Source of the DNA: Heliocybe sulcata
Lineage: Eukaryota > Basidiomycota > Agaricomycetes > Gloeophyllales > Gloeophyllaceae
NCBI GenBank assembly: GCA_004369045.1
Contig: ML213512.1
Coordinates: forward strand, 742,554-778,752
Direction of reading: 5' to 3'
Length of the DNA: 36,199 nucleotides
In this document: positions 29,100 to 36,199 of the stretch, one piece after another
How positions within the stretch are numbered: the stretch's first letter is position 1
How the letters are laid out: each line of letters begins with the position of its first letter
The notes under the pieces: generated by a model
Databases searched by the model: none
Told to the model about the DNA's origin: nothing
What the model saw: the letters and a program-made list of their open reading frames with translations, nothing else
Program-made: the position numbers and the translations under genes

Positions 29100-31755
29100 T
29101 CAAGCATCCGCGTTCCTCCATATGGGCTCGATCCATTCCAGGCCGAAAAGGTCGAACACATCCTTTTCTGTCTTGGGAAAGACTTGCTCTGAATCCCTCT
29201 TCCGAGTTCTACACCCAGCTTTAGTCTTGAGACGTGCCGGACAAGAGACAACACCTACATGCCAGAGCTATCAAATTTGTAACCTCTGCGGAGAGCGCAA
29301 ATCACATCAGAGACGGCCATGCTGGTGAGCGAGACGCATGAGAACATACTTTTTGGTCGTCGCCCATTTCCGGATATCACGCTGAAACATGATGGAGCCC
29401 GTCCTACTCAACGTGAGCATATCATCTCTCACGAAACCTTGCAATGCTTACCACCCGATCACGGCTGTCCAGTAGACCTCCGGCAGGGCGAAGATCAAAT
29501 CTACCCGTCGGCGGATACCGCGTCGTTGCATCTTTCCACCCTTACCAGCAGGTAAGTCCTGTGCGAACGGAGAACCTTCTGGGAGAGTGAAGACCGTAAG
29601 CGCCTTCTCCAGAGAGTCCCAGTGGGTAGTGCGCAGCGCGTTGTGCTCATGGAAACCAGATAGGTCTGCGTGAATATTGATGAGTCATGATGTATCTACG
29701 GTAAATGAACAGACATACGCATGACGTGAGAGACGTATCCTATCAATAGATGAACAAGGAAACGTTAATCATCGAAGCGAGACTGTTCGCTTGAGCATTG
29801 CCACGTACCTCGCTCGTATAATCTGGTTACAAATCTACCGCATAGGCCCTTCACCTTCTCAGGATCGGAATGCGAAAATACAATATCCACATCGTTGCTC
29901 ATGGACTTTCCCCGCCGATGCCTATAATGCTGTTGAGTCAGCCATACATACAAGCCCGCGGTGCTACTTACCCGCCTACGATAGTCCAAACACATCCGGA
30001 CTGGAACTCTTCCAATTCTTTCCCTACCACCCGGCCAATTTCTTCCACTTCGTCCCGTGGAATTCTGTATCAGACCGCGTAAGGTACAGGCTGGTACTCT
30101 CGAAAGGGTCACGTACTTGATCTCTAACTCCTCTCGGAGTCCCAGCGCGACCTTCATCCAACTCTCATTCTCGACCTCCGCGCCCTGCTTACCACCTCTG
30201 GTCGATCTCCTCTTGCTACCGTCTACCGTCACAATACCTCCCTGCAGTTGCTGTGCGTAGACACCCTCCGCGTCCTCTTCACCTTCTGGTGGCCGGATGC
30301 CGTACCATACTTCAAGGTCTCTGATAGTTCTCAGGCCTTGTGAATACAGCTGCTTAGCAGTATTGGGCCCTATGCCGTAGATGGCGGTAAATGCTGTCAA
30401 TGATTTGTATCGTTCGGAAGTCAATGTTGCCTCTGCCGTTTCACACGTCGTCAAACCACTGTCGCCAGCTAGGCAGAAGGACACATACGAGCTTCGGCTA
30501 TCTTGCCTGTCTCGATGTACTCCTCAATCTACATTAGGAGCGGTGCATGTCAGCACAGTCGTACAAATGAAAGGATAGGCAGTGACCCTCACCAATCCAG
30601 TGATCTTCTCTCCTATAAACGGTATCTGATCAAGCTGCCGCAAAGACGTGATGCGGTCGGGATAAGCTGCGCATGAAACGTATGTCTTGCAGAAGTCTCG
30701 CTTGAAGGAAGCGCGGACGTACCCTTGATAGCCTATCCGACTGTCAGGATAATATGGCAGTGAACTGCCAAAGAGACGCTCACCGAGATGGCGCGTTGAT
30801 AGCTCAGCTCACTCCTACCTTCGCCCTCCACCTCCCTACTCTTCCTGATGATGTTTAACTCCTGCGGAAGGCGCTCATTATGACCATCACTCTCTCTCAG
30901 ATAGCATGATTGCGACATACATCGCAAAGACCTTGATTTGGGCACACAAGGGGTGAAACTCTACAACATGCATATTTAGCCTTCCAGTCAAACTTGGAAA
31001 GGTCTGTAGGTATTGGCGGGTCTGGTGGAAGCAAATACTCCAAGCCATGGGGAATCGATGTCCGAGAAGCCGTGGGGATGATACTAGACGATGGAGGGGA
31101 TTTTGACAACTTGCTGGACTTCCCCGACGTGCTGGACTTGCCTGACACTTTGTATTCGCCCTTCTTAGGCCTGCGCCACTTGCGCTGGGGGGTTGCAGAC
31201 GGCGAAGACGGCGGAGAAGGAAGCTGGTTTGGGTCAGGTTCAGTAGACATAGTTGGTCCAGTCTCTGACTGCCCCTGTTCTTGCTCTTGGGAGTCAGGGC
31301 AGTTTTCCACAGTCTCGTCGTGTAGGTCCTCCAAAGCTGCATAGTCCCCGCAAGGTTGGGCTTCACCCTGCTTAACAGAATCCCGTATCCAGTCTGGATT
31401 CACGATGGCCTTCTCTTTCTGGTACTGCCATGAGCATGCATCCTTGAGCGCAAGACACGGTGTTACCCACCGCAACATCCCAATCCAAATGCCTCTCCAG
31501 CCGCTTTCTCATCCCAATACAAGTCACCACGACGTCCGCATCTTTCACGTCCGCCACCAGCTCTCCACTGGCGCCTTCTACCAGCCTATACAGCTCACCG
31601 ATAGTATTCCCCTTCAACTTCGCGTCCACGACATGGACCTTCATATTTTTCAAGGCATGAGAAGTCTGAGCGACCGACTTAAACCGTTTCGACGACGGAA
31701 GAACTGTGTTCGAGGAAGACTCATGAGGAGGCGGCGCTGGACGTTTGAATGGCAT
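29100..31755 (-). CDS. Family X DNA polymerase with BRCT domain (Pol IV/lambda/mu-like)
   Basis: Gap-filling polymerase of base excision repair or end joining, nuclear. Fourteen minus-strand exons: 31755-31471, 31424-30921, 30861-30784, 30732-30723, 30666-30593, 30528-30489, 30432-30117, 30064-29972, 29921-29809, 29739-29719, 29665-29452, 29403-29350, 29285-29259, 29208-29100; 645 aa in one frame. N-terminal NLS-like KRFK, BRCT at about 36-115 (KVHVVDAKLK.., AIVNPDWIRDSVKQG), a Ser/Pro/Lys linker, then the 8-kDa region from about 240 with helix-hairpin-helix motifs near 305-315 (IPFIGEKI) and 345-358 (FTAIYGIGPNTAKQ). Palm: GGHRRGKSMSNDVDIVF with Asp477 and Asp479; third Asp567 in RRRVDLIF. 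Thumb: GWTGSIMFQRDIRKW and the typical end FGLEWIEPIWRNADA. All catalytic Asp residues are present. Exon 4 has 10 nt and exon 10 has 21 nt. Whether it is nearer lambda, mu or yeast Pol4 cannot be settled by eye. Confidence 0.93.
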
Positions 31756-32112
31756 GGAGTGGTGCTGCCGATGGTAGGGTACGGACACAGATAGATCAAG
31801 TTTATTACGGACACCCAGCCGCCATAGTCTGAGTGAGAGGAACATGAGCCACAACCGGAAATATGAGCACACAGGAGACGTCACTAGCCGAGGCTAGTCC
31901 ATCGAGGTCCATCAAGGTCCATCGCGTCGAACAACGGACTTGGCGGACCTCCTCGTGCCACAAGCGCGTTCCGGCCCTTCCGGGGCTGATCAATGATCAT
32001 GAAGCTGGTCTTCCTTCTTGCGACGAGCTTGTAGCATTCCAATGCAATGCGCCAAATGAATGAGTCTTCCATAACAGTATTAGCATCCGAATGATACACA
32101 TTGAATCCCGTG

Positions 32113-33982
32113 CTAAAGCCTTCCATTCCCGAGGAGCGCGCAATCTTGCTGAGAGCTATATACTCCAAGCACTAATCCGTCTGTAACCCCAAGGCTCACG
32201 CTTTCCCCAAGATGGTCCATATCTAGGTGCGGCCATACCCGGTGTTCCAGAATGAATCCGTGAGCGTTAAGGTCAACCCGATCAGTGGCCCAGAAAGGTG
32301 CGACGAGATAGACTTTGGAGCAGTCAGGCCTACGAGAATCCGCGGACGATATCAGGTGACGGATGGTCTCTAACAGGACATCTGTGGAGGCGCCTGCTAT
32401 ATCAGTAACTGATACACTCCTGTCTTGATAGGCTCGTCAGTAACCTCCGACAAAAAATCCTACAATACACGTACTGTCATGGCGAATCCCTAGCAAATGC
32501 CTCGGAGGCATATACGTCCTCCAGTAAACCACATCCAAGTGCCCATAGAGGGAGATTTCCTCGGAGATTCGCCCATGAACGTAAAATAGGGAAGGTACCA
32601 CGCCTGCTTGATGCAAGAACCCAAAGAGCGCAGTTAGGGCGACATTCATAAAAACCGAAGTTACCTGGAAAAATGTTTATTTTCCCGAGGCACGATAATA
32701 AGGCGCGTGACGTACCCAAAAGATCTTCCCTGCCCTGTATATCTGTCCGCTATTCACCACTAGGACAACGACGGGTAATAAAAGCGGTATCAGGAAACGT
32801 GGCTCCTGATGCTGAGGAACTGATAGGACCGCGAGAGTGATGACAACGGTATATGCGATGGCTTAGAAAGGATGAGTAAGGCCGCACGATGATATCAAAA
32901 CATCAACTTACTCCTGCTCATAGCTGTATTGACATTATCCTTCACTTTACCGTCCTCCCGAGATGATGTTGTCTGCCTATCCTTAGATATAGCCCTCACG
33001 GAGTAGTATATCAGCCCAGGACCGACAATCATAGGCAGATTGACAGCAACGTGTAACCACCGCGGATGTGCACCATGTTCCTCTGCAACCTTGGATGATA
33101 AATTATACAGAAGAAAGTTGAGGGGTGTGAGGACCGGAGCAGAGAGGCTGCCATGAAAGTACAGCGTATCACAACAGAGGAGCGAGAGGCCGGTCAAGAT
33201 AGCGGTGCCAAGAGGCAAGACAACTAGGCGAAGCCACGAGGTGATAGAACCGGCGGATTGCTTGGAGATCCAGGTCAGAGCTTGGAGACCGATTGGGAGG
33301 GCCGAGGCGAGAAACGTAATACGGGTGAAAGCACCCAATACAAAGACAAGCGCTAATAGGTTTAGATGGCGTTGCCGATGGTTCTCAAGCAGGCTCCGCA
33401 AGAGCACCAGGGAAACGCTCAGGGCCAGCGACTCCAAGGAATTGGAAAATGGTCGGACTTGAAACGCGTTTGCAACATGCGAGGATGAAATGAGAAGGAG
33501 TGCGTATGATCGAGACTGAGGGTTAGGAACGAGTCTCGTCGCTGCAAAATCTGGCCCCGGCAGGTTTGTGACTTCAGGGATAGAGGGGAACGGAGACCTG
33601 CGTACCCAGAACGAATGACAGGAGGAGAAACATGAAGCGCTCTGCAAAAAAGAGCATTCTGGGATTCGGTGCTACTGAATGCATTATAAGGACGTCTCCT
33701 GGTACGCATCATCACGTACCAAGTCCAGCCAACTTTGCGGTGGCAAATGCCACCCCCGTCGTAATGAACGGCGGTAATACAGCACGACAGGGTGCTGTAG
33801 GGTCCCACTCCCATGACTTTATAACGTGGAAACCCAACACATCGCCTGAGAGTGTCAGGATTCATAACGAATACAATTCCAAGGCTTACATGCTATTCAC
33901 CTGCGGTCACTTCGCCATTCTGGAAGTACTCATCTGGATGAATGTAGCCGGTTCCCCAGAACGCGCAGAATATACGTAGCAT
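32113..33982 (-). CDS. SMP3: GPI mannosyltransferase, SMP3/PIG-Z-like (GT22)
   Basis: Adds a mannose (the fourth in SMP3) to the GPI anchor precursor on the ER lumenal side. Seven exons on the minus strand: 33982-33901, 33845-33720, 33674-33606, 33550-32912, 32861-32716, 32664-32471, 32419-32113; introns 45-55 nt; 520 aa. GT22 landmarks: WGTGYIHPDEYFQNGEVTAG (HPDE at residues 15-18), FHVIKSWEWDPTAPCRAVLP, RPFSNSLES near 125-133, then FVLGAFTRITFLASALPIGL, and QHQEPRFLIPLLLP near 320-335. Several hydrophobic segments fit an ER multispanning enzyme. The start ATG at 33982 leaves only 14 residues before HPDE, short but workable. The exon 6 donor (GTGTAT) was chosen because GTACGT four bases upstream breaks the frame. 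Alternative: another GT22 member (PIG-B/GPI10 or ALG9/12); the NSLES and HQEPRF context favours SMP3. Confidence 0.85.
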
Positions 33983-35400
33983 AACAAAGCTCGTGTATAG
34001 ACGCGTCAAAAACTTTGGCATTATTATTCTCAAGAAATCAGGGGCCTGCAAAGCATAGGGACAGGATGAGTGGATGTATGCGGTTCGTATGCGGTTGGCA
34101 AGCTGTGCCGTGGATCAGATCCTGAGAATTATGCGGGCATAGCCGCACGCAGGAGGTCGACGGTGAGAATCCCAGTACTTGAAAGCGGAACTAGGTTGCA
34201 ATTTGCTACAAGCATAAAGCTTTAAAGCATAGAAAGACATGGCATGAATTCGCTGATAAGACCAAAGGCTGAGCGCAGAGCGTAAGTCGCGAGCTGTTCT
34301 CCGCTTGATATAACTGCACGGTGTCATTAGCCTCACTATCAGCACGTGGTATGCTGACTAATGGCGCTGTGGCTGCCATGTCAGGATGCCAGCTAGCTCT
34401 TTCTCTACCATCTTATACGTGGCATCTTCCGCCTATAAGTATCTGAGCCTTATTCATCGGCCAATATAGCCATCTGCTAGCTTATACCCACCCCATATTC
34501 CCCGCCGACGCACAAATGGGTCTGCTCGACGCGTCAGACCTTGGATGCCACTTGACCGGATGACCCCACTGCATACCTCTACTTTTTAAACGGTGCGCAT
34601 ATATCTCGCTTTAAAACCAATTTTTCGAATAGGAAGACTCTTGGCAATCTTCGAGCTCAAGCAACCAATTGTTGCATACCTATCTCGGTCGTAATCTGCT
34701 ACGACTGCTCGGACTTGCCAACGGTGGCGTGGCCGACACCGGCTGACAGAGAAAGTACTCAACTGCTCGTTTCGCCACACTATTCGGCCGTCGATCGTAA
34801 CACCTCCCTCACCTCGGTTACCGTCTACTGCTGGCTTTAGTGCCGATGTGTCACCCGGAGACCCTGCCAAGCGCCGAACGTGTAAGTCCCTCGAGTGCTT
34901 GGGATTCAATGCTTTCTTCATTCATCTTGTGGATAAAACCTTCCTTGACTTCTTAAGATCACTCTTAGTCGCTGGGCATACTCTTCACGTCTTCTGCGCT
35001 CATTCTAGCTTTTGCATGTACTCTGCCACGCCGATCAAGGTTGCTACCCAATTGCAATATTATTGCGATTCTGGTGAGCTCTATGCTATGTTTGCCTTAC
35101 CGCCCCGTCCTTTCGATCGATATTCGGCTCGAGTTCGCCGCGCTTCTTTCATGGACCGGGATGCTGTGGGATTCAACTATTCATTCGTCAACATCTAGGT
35201 GTCTGTCCGAAGCCTCGACATCGCTGGCCCGTTTTCGTACAACAGCCTGTTTACCTGCCTTTGTGAGCATCGTAGGGCAGCAGGCCGTGACCGTGCCTGT
35301 CTGGATATTGAGCAGAGTTAGCTGCCTGCCCGGGGGTGGCCTCAGTAAAGCGCGGTACTCAAGGAGACATTCTTGTTTTACCAGGCCCCGGCTCCGCACG

Positions 35401-35446
35401 TGGATCCAGAAGGCCTATATCACGGGTGGATCCAGGAGGCCTATAT
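35401..35446 (+). repeat. 20-bp imperfect direct repeat
   Basis: TGGATCCAGAAGGCCTATAT at 35401-35420 recurs with one change at 35427-35446, offset 26 bp. Both units hold GGATCC and AGGCCT palindromes. Simple local duplication. Confidence 0.8.
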
Positions 35447-35837
35447 TTTGCGCCACACCATGTTTAACCTTCGTATAAGGTATGTGCTTCTGGAATGCGG
35501 TTCGGACATTGACCTCGGGTATTCATCGGGAGCTTTGGCTGCTGGGGCCTATACGAGGGTACTGTACGACACCAAAGAAAGTTTCATTCACGGCATGTGA
35601 TAGGGAGAGCCTTACGGGTTCGTTTCTTTTCGTCCTTCGCCGGTGAGATTGCATACGCCGGAGCGGCAGGAGATAGTTGCATCTGGTGGTGGTCGCGAAT
35701 GTCCCTCAAGGTTTTGTGGGAGCTCAACTCAGCTCCTTCGCATGTCGAAGGGGTGTTCGCGGCCATGATGACGGTAACCAGGGACCCAATGTTTGTATCG
35801 TGTTCCTCATAGTGAGGACATCCGTCAAAACTAGAGC

Positions 35838-35935
35838 AAATGGCAAAATTCCGACGGCTCACTTCTGCCATCTGCCGGGCAAAATGGCAATTGCCAAGGG
35901 TGGCAGAAAGGTGGCAAAATAAAAGTCATGGCAAA
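35838..35935 (+). repeat. TGGCAA-rich stretch with self-complementary words
   Basis: TGGCAAAAT or TGGCAAAT occurs several times, along with CTGCCA, and TGGCAATTGCCA is a 12-bp perfect palindrome at about 35885-35896. The tract could fold into several alternative hairpins. Origin unknown. Confidence 0.5.
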
Positions 35936-35980
35936 TATAACATAAAGTTAACAAGAGATATCCTAGTGGTATTTACATGT

Positions 35981-36175
35981 TTACTCATCAGAAATCCCGC
36001 GTTTTGCAAGCAGAGAATCAGCATCCCGTGACTGTGCACCTGCTGGAGGTCCCTGTACAGTCTGAATGTCATCGTCGAAAGAGTCTATAAGAGTGCCTTT
36101 GTTGATCCACTGCAGCCCATCCAAGTCATAGACATCCCTAGCATTAATCTGTGCACCCTCCACGTCCGGGTTCAT
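35981..36175 (-). CDS. Small acidic open frame at the window edge
   Basis: A 64-aa frame on the minus strand (MNPDVEGAQINARDVYDLDG..) that is hydrophilic and acidic, with no signal peptide or membrane segment and no known motif. It starts only 24 bp from the window end, so promoter and any upstream exon are out of view. It may be a complete small gene, a terminal exon or chance. Confidence 0.3.
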   Translation of the reverse strand: MNPDVEGAQINARDVYDLDGLQWINKGTLIDSFDDDIQTVQGPPAGAQSRDADSLLAKRGISDE

Positions 36176-36199
36176 GGTTGAGTGGTGGCTGTGCTGCTT

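Larger units (their letters stand above)
33983..35980. other. Gene-poor right flank
   Basis: Two kilobases upstream of the GPI mannosyltransferase. Scattered frames on both strands have no recognisable relatives. Noted here are a 20-bp direct repeat at 35401-35446 and a TGGCAA/TTGCCA-rich stretch at 35838-35935. An unrecognised gene cannot be ruled out. Confidence 0.35.

Noticed and set aside
31884-32168. 94-codon minus-strand frame between the GPI mannosyltransferase and polymerase genes
   Set aside because: It overlaps the end of the mannosyltransferase in another frame; most likely 3' untranslated region, with no motif.

Overview
The window reads as nuclear DNA of a filamentous basidiomycete, probably a wood- or litter-decaying Agaricomycete. 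The evidence is many 45-70 nt GT..AG introns with CTAAC/CTGAC-like branch sites, TATA boxes 40-80 nt upstream of several starts, genes on both strands without operons, and a secreted GH10 xylanase. Gene models were spliced by hand by joining open frames at canonical splice sites; every multi-exon model given keeps an uninterrupted frame. No species is claimed.

Left part (1-6.1 kb): 1-2.2 kb holds no convincing gene but has a perfect 28-bp inverted repeat. A FAM210/DUF1279-like mitochondrial membrane protein (minus) and a basidiomycete protein of unknown function with a mitochondrial-type presequence (plus) diverge from a 121-bp gap. The second converges on a nine-exon GH10 endoxylanase (minus).

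Accessory part (6.1-16 kb): one copy of a 2.4-kb two-gene cassette (about 7.27-9.67 kb; gene A broken, gene B intact); a small protein built of a 38-residue repeat (9.88-10.65 kb); and two tandem genes (11.85-12.87 and 14.27-15.44 kb) that share promoter, exon/intron layout and a short protein core and so look like diverged paralogues.

Repeat island (16.9-23.4 kb): hairpin-forming repeats, a 12-bp terminal-inverted-repeat-like pair 4.43 kb apart with palindromic CCTTGCAAGG/CATTGCAATG clusters, a degenerate tandem array with roughly 430-610 bp spacing whose better units carry intron-like signals, a tRNA-like Pol III promoter, and a 70-bp tandem repeat. No intact transposase was recognised.

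Right part (24.2-36.2 kb): an MFS transporter; the second cassette copy (about 26.38-28.81 kb) with both A and B open; then two conserved housekeeping genes on the minus strand, a BRCT-containing family X DNA polymerase (14 exons, including a 10-nt and a 21-nt exon) and an SMP3/PIG-Z-like GPI mannosyltransferase (7 exons). The last 2.2 kb is mostly gene-poor and ends with a small open frame at the edge.

The conserved genes carry out unrelated tasks (hemicellulose breakdown, GPI anchor synthesis, DNA repair, transport). The unfamiliar material is the duplicated A/B cassette, the paralogue pair, the repeat-built small protein and the repeat island.
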